A DNA stretch of 41,099 bases from an uncultured Saprospiraceae bacterium (GCA_937929835.1 CALFUU010000002.1:1-41099); one strand, 5' to 3'; numbered from the stretch's first letter, positions 1 through 9,010 are shown. Program-made: numbers and translations. The notes: generated by a model from the letters alone, not told the origin.

Positions 1-136
1 CGATGCCTCTTAATATTCTTGGCATAATTGCACTGAGGGCAGTTCTTGCAATCCCTGAGTTAATCCCGACCATAGAGGCTACCTTATCGACGAGGCCATT
101 AGACATCAGTGACGTGACAGTATTTAATAATGACAT
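1..136 (-). CDS. DUF937 family protein, N-terminal part (runs off the window)
   Basis: Only the first 45 codons are present. The start is the ATG at 136-134, and the gene leaves the window at position 1. The peptide begins MSLLNTVTSLMSNGLVDKVA and continues with a small-residue-rich stretch (GINSGIARTALSAIMPRILRGI). This matches the opening of DUF937/YidB-like proteins, in which short helices rich in Ala, Gly, Leu and Ser precede a conserved P-x-L/I-L-x-G motif. The biochemical role of the family is not established. The gene points the same way as the phenylacetate operon, but about 300 bp separate them, so it probably has its own promoter. Confidence 0.6.
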   Translation of the reverse strand, partial: MSLLNTVTSLMSNGLVDKVASMVGINSGIARTALSAIMPRILRGI

Positions 137-439
137 AATTACTTGTTTAGTTAGTTAATGTTTTTCTGTTCGGTTAGAAGGGATGTAATAAATAGCAAGA
201 GGGAATGCCTTTATTACCTGGAAATTGACACGCCAAAATAACGCTTCAAGGAAAGACAATAGTTTCCAAAACCACACAATAAGGAGAAAAATAGCGATCA
301 GCTAAGTTGAAGATAAATAATATAACCCACTACAGCAGTTGCTCGATAAACTCCACCATCACAGCAAGACTTCATAAACTACTGAATATCACAACATTAT
401 ACCCTCAACCCTTATAACAAGAGGCTAATAAAACGGATA
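137..439. other. Intergenic region between the paa operon end and the DUF937 gene
   Basis: No credible gene is visible on either strand. By position it must hold the end of the paa transcript and the promoter of the DUF937 gene. I see no strong GC-rich hairpin with a T tract, so the terminator cannot be placed. Confidence 0.4.
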
Positions 440-2932
440 CTACTCAACCAAGCCAAACTGTTGGAAATGATGATGTGTATGTTTTCTATTCAGTAAGTCC
501 CATTCAAACTTGGTCAACATACCAAACGTAGGGTTAAGGGTCAGTTTCCCTTTATGCTCTTTAAAGTAGGTTTCGTACTTCTCCCTTGCCACAAAGTATT
601 TTTCTATAGCCATATCAAGCGAAGGATACCGCAATTCTTCTAATTCCCCTTTCTTCAGCATAGGATGATGATACCCCTTCATCATCGGTTCGTGATTATA
701 GATTACGGGTTCAAAAATTTCTAACAACTTAGGAGAAACAGAAAGGCGTGTATGGACTTTTTCTGTTGCAATTTGGAACTGATACTCTAGATGTTCTACC
801 ATATGCTGTGGTGTCAATATGCCCCACTTTGGTTGGGTGTTCGGGTCTAGTTTTTTGAGGGTGTCTCTTAGCGTTTTTTCATCCATAGCTATGTATGGAT
901 TCTTTTTCTCTACGAGTGTCAATATTGTCGCCATCGCCACTAACTCATCCTCTGTATCAAACATTTCCATATACCACTTTACCACGCCTGCGGGTAGGTT
1001 TTTTCCTTTGGTATCTCTGTCTATTTTTTCTTTGCAAGTCAGACGGACATAGACAGTATCGTTGTGATAGATAGGACGTAAAAATCTGCATTCATCAAGA
1101 CCATAGTTGGCTCCCACAGGTCCTTTGTCTGGCATCACAAATAGGCCCGCTGCTGCAGCTAACAAAAAGTAACCGTGTGCTGTGCGCTTCTCGAAAATAC
1201 TTCCATCCAAAGATGTGATATCGGTATGCGCATAGAAATGATCCCAAGTGACATTGGCGAAGGTGACAATATCCCCATCTGTAATCGTACGCTTATGCGT
1301 CTTGAGTGACATCCCCGGTTGTATATCTTCGAAGTGATAACTGAATGGATGTCTTTCACTTGGTTTGTACGCAGCATTCGGCTGGTATATACCTGTGATG
1401 TGGGAGACCGTCGTCGGAGAACCCTGAATAGCGCAGCGTTGTAAGTAGTGCTTTATACCACGCATACCACCCATCTCCTCACCACCTCCAGCTCGTCCAG
1501 GTCCTCCGTGCACAAGATAGGGCAGTGGAGAGCCATGGCCTGTACTTTGCTTTGCTGATTCTTCATTGATCACAAGGATACGACCGTGATGCGTTGCGGC
1601 ACCTATTACAAAATCTCTAGCCTCATCATCGTCTGCTGTTGCAATAGAGCTCACAAGTGATCCCTTCCCCATCTGTGCCAATTGTATAGCCTCATCTCGA
1701 TGGCTATATGGCATAATCGTACTGACTGGACCAAAGGCTTCTACTTCGTGTACAGCCGTATTTTTAAATGGATTTTTCTCTAGCAACAACATTGGACTCA
1801 TAAAGGCACCCTTGGTTGCGTCCGCTTCCATCAAGTCGACTTTGTCAAGATCACCGAAAACTAACTCTGCGGTTTGGGTTAACTCAGTGACGCGTTCCCG
1901 TACCTCAGCGACTTGATCCTTAGAAGCCAGTGCACCCATTCTTACGCCTTTGACCTTAGGGTCGCCGATAGTTATTTTACTGAGTGACTTACCTAGAGCT
2001 ATCTGGAAATCTTCTACCAGTTTTTCTGGCACCATTATTCTTCTTATGGCAGTACACTTCTGACCACACTTCACCGTCATCTCTCTACGAACTTCCTTAA
2101 CAAACAAATCAAACTCTGCAGTCCCCGGCACCGCCTGCATACCGAGTACAGAACAGTTAAGAGAATCTGCTTCCATATTAAAAGGAACCGCCTCAGAAAT
2201 AATTCTCTCGTGAGACTTAAGCATACGACCTGTCGTGGCAGAACCTGTAAAGGTCACCACATCTTGGGATCCTACAGAATCTAATATTCCGCGCGCCGAT
2301 CCACATATCAGCTGGAGAGCACCCTCTGGCAATATTTTAGAAGCGATTATATCTCTAACGACTGCCTCTGTAAGATAAGAAGTCGCTGTAGCGGGCTTGA
2401 CCACTGCTGGCATTCCCGCCATCCAGTTGACTGCACACTTTTCTAGCATACCCCATATCGGAAAATTATACGCATTGATGTGCACGGCGACGCCACGCTT
2501 AGGAACCATAATGTGATGCCCCATAAAAGATCCGCCCCGCGAAAGATCTATACCTTCGCCATCAACGTGAAAAGATTGATTGGCAAAATTTCTACGGAGA
2601 GACGCATTCGCAAATAAGTTTCCAAAACCCCCTTCGATATCTATCCAGCTATCCGCTTTTGTAGCACCAGTCATATAACTGATCTCGTAGTAACTGTCTT
2701 TTCTTTTTGTCAGATAAAGTGCCAGCTTCTTGAGCATCAAACCTCTTTCCTGAAAGGTCATCTTTCTCAAAGAAGGATTCCCCACTTCTCTACCATACGC
2801 AAGGATCCTAGAGAAATCTATTCCCTTAGTCGAGGCGTAATGTATCAACTGGCCATTGACGGCATTGTAGATAGATGCACCTTCGCCTTCTCCTGCAACC
2901 CATTCTCCGTGTACGTAGTTCTGTAACTTCAT
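440..2932 (-). CDS. paaZ: PaaZ: oxepin-CoA hydrolase / semialdehyde dehydrogenase with C-terminal DUF1569-like domain
   Basis: Bifunctional ring-opening enzyme of aerobic phenylacetate degradation: the hydratase domain opens oxepin-CoA and the aldehyde dehydrogenase domain oxidises the resulting semialdehyde to 3-oxo-5,6-dehydrosuberyl-CoA. Residues 1-520 are the ALDH domain, with general base E254 (NMEADS) and nucleophile C293 (GQKCTAIRR). Residues 525-680 are a MaoC/hot-dog hydratase with the expected FYAHTD (D571) and TAHGYF (H586) motifs. The protein is 830 residues against about 680 for E. coli PaaZ. The extra 145 residues read like a DUF1569/DinB-type domain: KWGILTPQHMVEHLE near 702 and KHTHHHFQQFG at the end, with His positions that could bind metal. 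It is the last gene of the operon, 35 bp after paaH. The family assignment is secure; the role of the tail is unknown. Confidence 0.95.
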   Translation of the reverse strand: MKLQNYVHGEWVAGEGEGASIYNAVNGQLIHYASTKGIDFSRILAYGREVGNPSLRKMTFQERGLMLKKLALYLTKRKDSYYEISYMTGATKADSWIDIEGGFGNLFANASLRRNFANQSFHVDGEGIDLSRGGSFMGHHIMVPKRGVAVHINAYNFPIWGMLEKCAVNWMAGMPAVVKPATATSYLTEAVVRDIIASKILPEGALQLICGSARGILDSVGSQDVVTFTGSATTGRMLKSHERIISEAVPFNMEADSLNCSVLGMQAVPGTAEFDLFVKEVRREMTVKCGQKCTAIRRIMVPEKLVEDFQIALGKSLSKITIGDPKVKGVRMGALASKDQVAEVRERVTELTQTAELVFGDLDKVDLMEADATKGAFMSPMLLLEKNPFKNTAVHEVEAFGPVSTIMPYSHRDEAIQLAQMGKGSLVSSIATADDDEARDFVIGAATHHGRILVINEESAKQSTGHGSPLPYLVHGGPGRAGGGEEMGGMRGIKHYLQRCAIQGSPTTVSHITGIYQPNAAYKPSERHPFSYHFEDIQPGMSLKTHKRTITDGDIVTFANVTWDHFYAHTDITSLDGSIFEKRTAHGYFLLAAAAGLFVMPDKGPVGANYGLDECRFLRPIYHNDTVYVRLTCKEKIDRDTKGKNLPAGVVKWYMEMFDTEDELVAMATILTLVEKKNPYIAMDEKTLRDTLKKLDPNTQPKWGILTPQHMVEHLEYQFQIATEKVHTRLSVSPKLLEIFEPVIYNHEPMMKGYHHPMLKKGELEELRYPSLDMAIEKYFVAREKYETYFKEHKGKLTLNPTFGMLTKFEWDLLNRKHTHHHFQQFGLVE

Positions 2933-2967
2933 GCTTATCTTATTATCGCGTTGACTTCTTTTTAATC

Positions 2968-4134
2968 TTAGACTTTATGGTCAAAAAATGTTGTTCCCTC
3001 CCGACTCATTTTTCTGAGTAAAGGACAGCATCTGTAACGGTCCTCATGATATTCCGCATACAAGGCATCAATACTCTTGACTACATTGTCGATGCCGATC
3101 TCGTCTGCCCACCGCAACAGACCCTTAGGATAATTGACACCTTTAGTCATTGCGGTTTCGATATCTTCCTTATTGGCTATGCGCATATATAAAGTATCAG
3201 CCGCTTCATTAATCAACATTATAATGACACGATACGATATGACCTGACCCAGTTCAGTATCCTTAGTCGGTGCAGGTTTAGTCGCGCCTTCTGCATAGTC
3301 ATAATAACCGCGGCCTTTCTTTCTCCCGTGATAACCTGCCTCAGATAGTTTCTTCTGCGTAAAAGCGGGCTTGTAGCGAGGATCAAAATAAAAAGCTGTC
3401 CATACAGTTTCTGTCACCGTATAATTGACATCGTTGCCGATAAAATCCATCAATTCGAACGGGCCCATTCTAAACCCTGCCAACTCTTTCATCGCCCAAT
3501 CTATCGTGGCAAAATCAGCCATACCCTCTTCATAAATTCTAAGTGACTCGCTATAAAAAGGCCTCGCTACTTTATTGACTATAAAGCCGGGCGTATCTTT
3601 GACCTTGACAGTTAGTTTGCCCCAATTATCTATAATGCTCTTTGCCTTATCCGATATGTCTTTCGAGGTCTGCAAGGCAGGTACAATTTCTACCAACTTC
3701 ATTAAAGGAGCAGGATTAAAAAAGTGGATGCCTATAAATCTATGTGGATGCTCTAAGCACGCTGCTAGATCTGTGATCGATAAGGACGAGGTGTTGGATG
3801 CTATAATCGCCTCCTTACTCACCAATGCTTCAACTTTCTTAAATACAGATTTCTTGATCTCAGGATTCTCCACTATAGCTTCGATAACGAGATCGCATCC
3901 TTCTAATTCTTTTAAATCACTAGATCTAGAAATGTTCTCTAGGATACTTGCTTTCCTAGCCACATTGATACGTTCTTTTTCAATCAGTCGACTGAGTATC
4001 TTCTCTAACTTGGCTGCACTCTTATCTAAAACCTCTTGCTGCAAATCATACAGCACTACTTTGCAGTCTGCCGTAGCAGCAACTTGCGCTATACCACTGC
4101 CCATAGTTCCTGCACCTATTACGCCTACTTTCAT
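2968..4134 (-). CDS. paaH: 3-hydroxyacyl-CoA dehydrogenase (PaaH-type)
   Basis: NAD-dependent oxidation of 3-hydroxyadipyl-CoA to 3-oxoadipyl-CoA, the step before thiolysis in phenylacetate catabolism. The N-terminus carries the Rossmann dinucleotide motif GVIGAGTMGSGIAQVAA. It is followed by the catalytic region IASNTSSLSIT and HFFNPAPLMKLVEIV, and then by two HCDH C-terminal domains (GFIVNKVARPFYSESLRIYEEG, and a second copy from about residue 295 containing LINEAADTLYMRIA and GVNYPKGLLRWAD). At 388 residues it is a stand-alone enzyme and not a FadB-like fusion. Its ATG overlaps the paaG stop by 4 bp (4131-4134), indicating translational coupling. The operon context makes the PaaH role more likely than a general beta-oxidation role. 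Confidence 0.93.
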   Translation of the reverse strand: MKVGVIGAGTMGSGIAQVAATADCKVVLYDLQQEVLDKSAAKLEKILSRLIEKERINVARKASILENISRSSDLKELEGCDLVIEAIVENPEIKKSVFKKVEALVSKEAIIASNTSSLSITDLAACLEHPHRFIGIHFFNPAPLMKLVEIVPALQTSKDISDKAKSIIDNWGKLTVKVKDTPGFIVNKVARPFYSESLRIYEEGMADFATIDWAMKELAGFRMGPFELMDFIGNDVNYTVTETVWTAFYFDPRYKPAFTQKKLSEAGYHGRKKGRGYYDYAEGATKPAPTKDTELGQVISYRVIIMLINEAADTLYMRIANKEDIETAMTKGVNYPKGLLRWADEIGIDNVVKSIDALYAEYHEDRYRCCPLLRKMSREGTTFFDHKV

Positions 4135-4916
4135 CTTCCTGTAAATGTTGGTTTACGTTTTTCATTAAAGGCAGACACACCTTCTTTATAGTCTGAAGTA
4201 TTGGCCGCCTTGACTTGATACGCCTGCTCTACTTGTATTTGTTGATCAAAAGTATTTGATTCTCCCAGTTGATAAGCCAATTTTGTCAACGCCAATCCTT
4301 GTGTCGGCATATGTGATAACTTCTCAGCTATCGCCCAAGACTTCTCTTCAAACTCACTGTCGGAAAAATACTTGTAAATCATACCCATTCTCTCTGCTTC
4401 TTCCGCACCTACTTTATCTCCTAACATCGCAATGGCTAAGGCTTTTTGATAACCGACTAGTCGCTGCAAGGTATAAGTCCCACCTGAGTCTGGAATTAAA
4501 CCTATCGCACTAAATGCCTGAATAAAGCTTGCCGATTGCTTAGCGACAACAATATCACACGCCAAGGCTATATTCGCTCCGGCGCCTGCGGCGACACCAT
4601 TAACTGCTGCGACAACTGGCTTTTGTAAGCCTCTTATAGCGCTGACGATAGGGTTAAAATGATTGGCAATAAAATGATCTAACTCTTTGCCTTCGCTTTC
4701 TGCCTTGGTCACCTCTTTGAGATCTTGCCCTGCGCAGAAAGCTTTACCTGTGCCTGTAAGGTAGACAGCTCTGATGCTATTGTCTTTAGCGCAGGTCTTG
4801 AGATGTTGAAGTAGCGGAAGCGCTATGCCTTCCACCATACTGTTATACTTCTCTGGTCGATTAAAAGTCAACTTTGCTACCTTGCCAACCTTCTCAAAAA
4901 GAATTAAGTTTTCCAT
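4131..4916 (-). CDS. paaG: Enoyl-CoA hydratase/isomerase family, PaaG-type epoxyphenylacetyl-CoA isomerase
   Basis: Crotonase-fold protein that should convert ring-1,2-epoxyphenylacetyl-CoA to oxepin-CoA. It has the oxyanion-hole segments KAFCAGQDLKEV and NGVAAGAGANIALACDIV. The active-site loop IGLIPDSGGTYTL has Asp at the position where PaaG has its catalytic Asp and true hydratases such as PaaF have Glu; this is why I call PaaG. The start chosen is the ATG at 4916 (MENLILFEKVG), two bases after the paaD stop; an in-frame ATG at 4931 would add five residues (MLKIN) and overlap paaD. No separate paaF is visible in the window, so hydration of dehydroadipyl-CoA must be encoded elsewhere or be shared. 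Confidence 0.9.
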   Translation of the reverse strand: MENLILFEKVGKVAKLTFNRPEKYNSMVEGIALPLLQHLKTCAKDNSIRAVYLTGTGKAFCAGQDLKEVTKAESEGKELDHFIANHFNPIVSAIRGLQKPVVAAVNGVAAGAGANIALACDIVVAKQSASFIQAFSAIGLIPDSGGTYTLQRLVGYQKALAIAMLGDKVGAEEAERMGMIYKYFSDSEFEEKSWAIAEKLSHMPTQGLALTKLAYQLGESNTFDQQIQVEQAYQVKAANTSDYKEGVSAFNEKRKPTFTGR

Positions 4917-4918
4917 AT

Positions 4919-5374
4919 TTATTTTAAGCATTTAAAATAATCAAAGGGCTCTAGGCAATCATCACATTGGAAGAGAGCCTTACAAGCTGTAGAACCAAAC
5001 TGGCTGATCATTTTTGTGTTCGTAGACTTACAATTGGTACAGGCTACGACGCGTTCTCCATCTATAATCGCTCGCTTGTCTAAGGACTCCGATAGTGGCG
5101 CCGCGACACCATATTCTTCAAGTTTGCGTCGACCATCTTCTGATATCCAGTCAGTTGACCAGGCTGGGGAGAGCACAAGTTTTATTTCAGTTTCATAGCC
5201 CGCTTTCTGCATAGCGATATCGATATCAGCAGCCATTGTATCCATTGCCGGACATCCAGAGTATGTCGGGGTCAACTCCACAAATACTTTTTTATCTTCT
5301 TGGCGGACAGATCGCACCACACCCAAGTCTAAGACTGTTAATACGGGTATCTCAGGATCTGAAACTGAATCCAA
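4919..5374 (-). CDS. paaD: Phenylacetyl-CoA epoxidase assembly subunit PaaD
   Basis: Iron-sulfur assembly-type (MIP18/DUF59) protein required for the phenylacetyl-CoA epoxidase. It has DPEIPVLTVLDLGVVRSV, the TPTYSGCPAMDTM motif and a C-terminal zinc/FeS-type Cys set (ACTNCKSTN, GSTACKALFQCDDCLEPFDYFKC). The start is problematic. The only standard start codon is the TTG at 5374-5372, which leaves five residues before DPEIPV. Homology-like sequence (IIDPELKVILDSVSDPEIPV) continues upstream in frame to a TAA at 5443-5441 with no ATG, GTG or TTG. The real start may be a rare codon such as ATC 5413-5411, ATC 5401-5399 or ATA 5398-5396. The gene lies between paaC and paaG in a tightly packed operon. 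Confidence 0.9.
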   Translation of the reverse strand: MDSVSDPEIPVLTVLDLGVVRSVRQEDKKVFVELTPTYSGCPAMDTMAADIDIAMQKAGYETEIKLVLSPAWSTDWISEDGRRKLEEYGVAAPLSESLDKRAIIDGERVVACTNCKSTNTKMISQFGSTACKALFQCDDCLEPFDYFKCLK

Positions 5375-5451
5375 AATGACTTTTAGTTCTGGGTCTATGA
5401 TAGGTTGGTTGATAGTTCTCGTTTTTTGATTGTAGAATGATTATCCAATAA

Positions 5452-6204
5452 TTACCACTCCATCTGAGGGTAAGCTCTTTGCATATACTGTAGCTCATTC
5501 AAAATATAACCCATGTGCTCAGAATGTATTCCTGTCTTACCCTTGACTACACGTGGAGCGGCTTCAGGAAGTGACAACTCTGCTTGCTCAAGCACCTCTT
5601 GTACTTTGATATAATAGTCCTCTTTGAAACTCTGCAGGTCAGGGCCTATTCCTTGCTCGAGCATTTCTTTTTCTACTGCTGTCATCACAAACAACTCGTC
5701 AGTGAAGGGTAACAAGTGATTGACAGCGGCCTGAATTTTGGACTTACTTTCTTCCGTGCCAGCACCTAATCGTTTCATCCATTGTGTGGAGAATCTAAGA
5801 TGATACTTTGTCTCCTTGATTGATTTGGCTGCAATTGCAGCTATACGTTCATCCGTACTGCGCATCAGCGCAGGCGTCAGAAAACTTTGGAACATATCGT
5901 ACAGAAATTGTCTGACGATGACGTGTGCAAAATTTTCATTGGGTTGTTCTAATAGAACGACATTCAGATAGGTTCTCTCCTTTCTTAAAAAAGCGATTGT
6001 ATCCTCAGTAACCCCCTCTCCACTGAGCTCAGCTGCATACTGAAAATAGCTCCTTACCTGGCCGTAGAGATCTAGGGATATGTTGGTCAAAGCAATATCG
6101 GTTTCTAGAGTCGGTCCGTGCCCACACAGCTCAGATAATCTGTGACCTAAGATCATCGCATTATCCCCGAGCATCATCAGATACTTAGTCAATTGATCCT
6201 TCAT
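5452..6204 (-). CDS. paaC: 1,2-phenylacetyl-CoA epoxidase structural subunit PaaC
   Basis: Ferritin-like, catalytically inactive partner of PaaA in the PaaAC core of the multicomponent epoxidase. The 250 residues are the usual length for PaaC and are almost entirely helical. Recognisable segments are LGDNAMILGHRLSELCGHGP, ISLDLYGQVRSYFQYAAELSG, the LRKERTYLNVVLLEQPNENFAHVI region, and the C-terminal HSEHMGYILNELQYMQRAYPQMEW. The start is an ATG at 6204, one base after the paaB stop, so B and C are probably translationally coupled. The role follows from family and from complete paaABCDE context. Confidence 0.94.
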   Translation of the reverse strand: MKDQLTKYLMMLGDNAMILGHRLSELCGHGPTLETDIALTNISLDLYGQVRSYFQYAAELSGEGVTEDTIAFLRKERTYLNVVLLEQPNENFAHVIVRQFLYDMFQSFLTPALMRSTDERIAAIAAKSIKETKYHLRFSTQWMKRLGAGTEESKSKIQAAVNHLLPFTDELFVMTAVEKEMLEQGIGPDLQSFKEDYYIKVQEVLEQAELSLPEAAPRVVKGKTGIHSEHMGYILNELQYMQRAYPQMEW

Positions 6205-6205
6205 C

Positions 6206-6496
6206 TTAGATATGTTTTAATTCGATAGGGAGTTCATAGAATGTGGGATGTCGATACACTTTATCCTTAGCTGGCTCAAATAGTTCGCCCGCTTGTTCAG
6301 GATTAGAAGCGTGGATATCTTTGGATTCTACCACCCATATACTAACTCCTTCTTGTCGGCGTGTGTACACATCTCTGGCATTTTCTAGAGCCATAGTAGG
6401 GTCTGCTGCATGGAGGCTTCCAGCGTGACGATGTTCAAGACCATTTTTGGATCTTATAAAGATTTCAAAGAGAGGCCATTCTTTTTTGTTACTCAT
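6206..6496 (-). CDS. paaB: 1,2-phenylacetyl-CoA epoxidase subunit PaaB
   Basis: Small bridging subunit (96 residues, typical for the family) that links PaaAC units in the epoxidase. Diagnostic sequence: EWPLFEIFIRSKNGLEHRHAGSLHAAD, followed by ALENARDVYTRRQEGVSIWVV and the C-terminal YRHPTFYELPIELKHI. About 205 bp separate it from paaA, unusually wide for this operon. I see no extra gene or convincing terminator in that gap, so an internal promoter or a processed leader is possible but not shown. Confidence 0.94.
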   Translation of the reverse strand: MSNKKEWPLFEIFIRSKNGLEHRHAGSLHAADPTMALENARDVYTRRQEGVSIWVVESKDIHASNPEQAGELFEPAKDKVYRHPTFYELPIELKHI

Positions 6497-6701
6497 TTTT
6501 TAGAGATTTTTATGATGGTTTAAAGGTTTAAGGAAGATTAGAAGAAGTAGAGACTACTGCACTATTGTGTGGGCTTGAAAATCTACAATTCTCTTTTTAG
6601 ACTTTCGTTTTCTCCAATTACTTCATACACTTCCAACAACTTCAACAGCTACTTTTATGCTAGTTTTCAAACGTGTAATATTTGAAAATCTCCCATTGTT
6701 A

Positions 6702-7685
6702 CTAGGCAATTTTTCCTTCAGACCGTTGAGCTTTTATACCATTAGACTTTTCCTCATTTTCAGATTTTTTTGCGCTGTAAGCGAGTGCGGCATCACGTAC
6801 CCATTGTCCATCATCCCAAGCTTTTTGTCTTGCTGCTATTCGCTCTTTATTGCAAGGGCCATTACCTTTGACGACTTGCCAGAACTCATCCCAATCTATC
6901 GCTCCAAAATCATAGTGTCCACGTTCTTCATTCCATTTGATTTCTGGATCGGGCATCTTCAGTCCTAGAAATTCTGCTTGTGGCACCGTTATATCTACAA
7001 ACTGTTGGCGGAGTTCGTCATTGGTTTTTCTCTTAATCTTCCAGGCCATCGATTGCTTGGTGTTAGGAGAGTCTTCGTCTCTAGGACCAAACATCATCAA
7101 GGCTGGCCACCAGGTTCTATTGAGGGCATCTTGAGCCATTTCTTTTTGCTCTGGCGTACCGTTACAAAGCGTGAGCATAATCTCATACCCTTGGCGTTGG
7201 TGAAAACTTTCTTCCTTACAGATACGAACCATTGCTCTTGCATATGGACCGAAAGATGTTCTCGTTAGCATCACTTGATTGATAATAGCTGCACCATCCA
7301 CTAACCATCCAATAGCGCCGATATCTGCCCACGTCAAGGTAGGATAGTTGAATATACTCGAATACTTAGCCTTGCCAGTGAGCAACTGCTGTGTCATCTC
7401 ATCTCTGGATATACCTAAGGTCTCTGCAGCGCTGTACAGATATAATCCGTGCCCTGCCTCATCTTGCACCTTGGCCAACAAACCTAGCTTACGCTTGAGC
7501 GACGGGGCTCTTGTAATCCAGTTGCCTTCTGGCAACATCCCTACGATCTCTGAGTGTGCATGCTGAGAGATTTGTCGGATGTGTGTCTTTCTATATTTTT
7601 CGGGCATCCAGTCCTTAGGCTCGATCTTTTCTCCTGCGTCGATGCGTTCTTGAAAACGGGTGGCGAGATTTTCTATATTATCCAT
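6702..7685 (-). CDS. paaA: 1,2-phenylacetyl-CoA epoxidase catalytic subunit PaaA
   Basis: Diiron oxygenase subunit that inserts one oxygen atom into the aromatic ring of phenylacetyl-CoA. The four-helix diiron fold is indicated by the two metal-ligand motifs: [18 protein letters not shown] (E-x2-H) and [15 protein letters not shown] (E-x2-H). [33 protein letters not shown] near the N-terminus and [20 protein letters not shown] with VRDAALAY near the C-terminus are family hallmarks. The length of 327 residues is normal, with about 20 variable residues at the end. The start is the ATG at 7685, about 113 bp after paaE. Confidence 0.96.
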   Translation of the reverse strand: MDNIENLATRFQERIDAGEKIEPKDWMPEKYRKTHIRQISQHAHSEIVGMLPEGNWITRAPSLKRKLGLLAKVQDEAGHGLYLYSAAETLGISRDEMTQQLLTGKAKYSSIFNYPTLTWADIGAIGWLVDGAAIINQVMLTRTSFGPYARAMVRICKEESFHQRQGYEIMLTLCNGTPEQKEMAQDALNRTWWPALMMFGPRDEDSPNTKQSMAWKIKRKTNDELRQQFVDITVPQAEFLGLKMPDPEIKWNEERGHYDFGAIDWDEFWQVVKGNGPCNKERIAARQKAWDDGQWVRDAALAYSAKKSENEEKSNGIKAQRSEGKIA

Positions 7686-7798
7686 AGTTCGTGGTTTTAT
7701 TAATTATAGATTCAACAATTTATCGGTGATACAGTTTTAGTTTTTTGTAAAAGCTTAGGGTGGTATTGATTCTCTCTCAAGGTTACCCTACTCATTCT

Positions 7799-8869
7799 CT
7801 AAGCATCAAAATCTACCACTACCTTCTCTGTCGTCGGTAAGGCTTGACAAGTCAAGATATAGCCATCAGCAATCTCATCCTCCTCAAGTCCATAGGCAAC
7901 GGCCATATCGACTTCGCCTTCTATCAGCTTCGCTCTACAGGTACTGCAGACGCCTCCCTTGCAAGCGTAGGGTAAGTCCGCTGCATTATTGAGAGCTGCA
8001 TCTAGGAGGTTATCTCCACCCATCGCTACTTCAAAATCCATACTCTTGCCGCCTTCTATCAAGGTGACACTACAAGTCTTTCCGTCTAACTTCTTTTTGA
8101 GTTCTTGACTAATAGGCTTACCTGCACCACTTGCCGTAAATAATTCAAAATGTATCTTATTCTTATCTACCGATTGTTCTTCTAGAAAATCCTTTATCAG
8201 AAATATCATCGCCTCGGGACCACACAGAAAATAATCATCTATCCTCGTAGTATCACAGATAGTCTTAAATATGACGTCCAACTTTTGCTTGTCGAGTCTT
8301 CCATTAAACAGTTCTACAGATCTATTCTGACGTGTCAAGAAATGGAAAATTTCAAAGCGCTCCATAAACTGATTCTTCAATGCCTCCAGTTCTTCCTTAA
8401 GAATAATAGAGGAAACTGTCTGATTGATATAGAACAACTTGAAAGTGGCTTGAGGCTCCGAAAGAAGATGCGTCTTGATAATGGAGAGCATAGGTGTAAT
8501 GCCCGATCCAGCTGCAAAACAGATATAATTCTTCTGTGAGGATTCATCGACTTCTACGTAAAATTTACCTCCTGGAACAAGGCTTTCTACAATGTCGCCC
8601 ACTTTCATCAACTTATTGGCATAGGTCGAAAATTGCCCTTGTGGCACCTGCTTAATGCCAACTTGCAATACCTCATCCAAAGGTGACGAGCATAAAGAAT
8701 ATGAGCGCTGGACTGGAGAGCCGTCAATATGCGCCTTGAGTGTTAGATACTGGCCTTGCTTGTATGAGAAGCTTGCCTGTTCTTCAGGATTGGGCACAAG
8801 TGTAACAAGGACACAATCATCGGTTGTCTTTGTCAGCTCTGTAACGGTCAACTTATAAAACTTTGCCAT
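7799..8869 (-). CDS. paaE: Phenylacetyl-CoA epoxidase reductase PaaE
   Basis: NADPH-dependent reductase that feeds electrons to the PaaA diiron centre. From the N-terminus: an FAD-binding ferredoxin-reductase domain (QRSYSLCSSP for flavin contact), an NAD(P)-binding domain (CFAAGSGITPMLSIIKTHL; FLCGPEAMI), then a plant-type 2Fe-2S ferredoxin domain. The ferredoxin domain has cluster ligands in YACKGGVCSTCRAKL (C-x4-C-x2-C) and a distal Cys in GYILTCQA. The length of 356 residues is typical. It is the first gene of the operon, and its ATG at 8869 lies 10 bp from a 20-bp palindrome (8879-8898) that is a candidate operator. Confidence 0.95.
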   Translation of the reverse strand: MAKFYKLTVTELTKTTDDCVLVTLVPNPEEQASFSYKQGQYLTLKAHIDGSPVQRSYSLCSSPLDEVLQVGIKQVPQGQFSTYANKLMKVGDIVESLVPGGKFYVEVDESSQKNYICFAAGSGITPMLSIIKTHLLSEPQATFKLFYINQTVSSIILKEELEALKNQFMERFEIFHFLTRQNRSVELFNGRLDKQKLDVIFKTICDTTRIDDYFLCGPEAMIFLIKDFLEEQSVDKNKIHFELFTASGAGKPISQELKKKLDGKTCSVTLIEGGKSMDFEVAMGGDNLLDAALNNAADLPYACKGGVCSTCRAKLIEGEVDMAVAYGLEEDEIADGYILTCQALPTTEKVVVDFDA

Positions 8870-8878
8870 AGTACTATA

Positions 8879-8898
8879 AAACTAACGTTTGTTAGTTT
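8879..8898. promoter_or_regulatory. Candidate PaaR/TetR-type operator of the paa operon
   Basis: A perfect 20-bp palindrome, AAACTAAC-GTTT-GTTAGTTT (8-bp arms, 4-bp centre), lies 10 bp upstream of the paaE ATG and about 110 bp from the divergent histidine kinase gene. Its core CTAACGTTTGTTAG differs at one position from CNAACGNNCGTTNG, the motif I recall for PaaR, the TetR-family phenylacetyl-CoA-responsive repressor of Thermus. The position, between promoter and start, suits a repressor that is relieved by ligand. The palindrome is seen; the regulator is inferred. Confidence 0.65.
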
Positions 8899-9010
8899 AA
8901 GAAGCAACTGCATCCAGAAAAAATTATACGAGTCACTGGATATCAATTATTTATAAATTACTATTAATTAGAATATAGTGATTATTTTCGGGGTATAAAG
9001 CCCTTACTTA

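Noticed and set aside
3575-4144. 189-codon ORF on the plus strand
   Set aside because: Antisense shadow of paaH, whose Rossmann and HCDH domains are unambiguous.
7686-7798. TAGGGT/ACCCTA inverted repeat between paaE and paaA
   Set aside because: Six-bp stem with a loop of more than 20 nt; too weak to call an attenuator.
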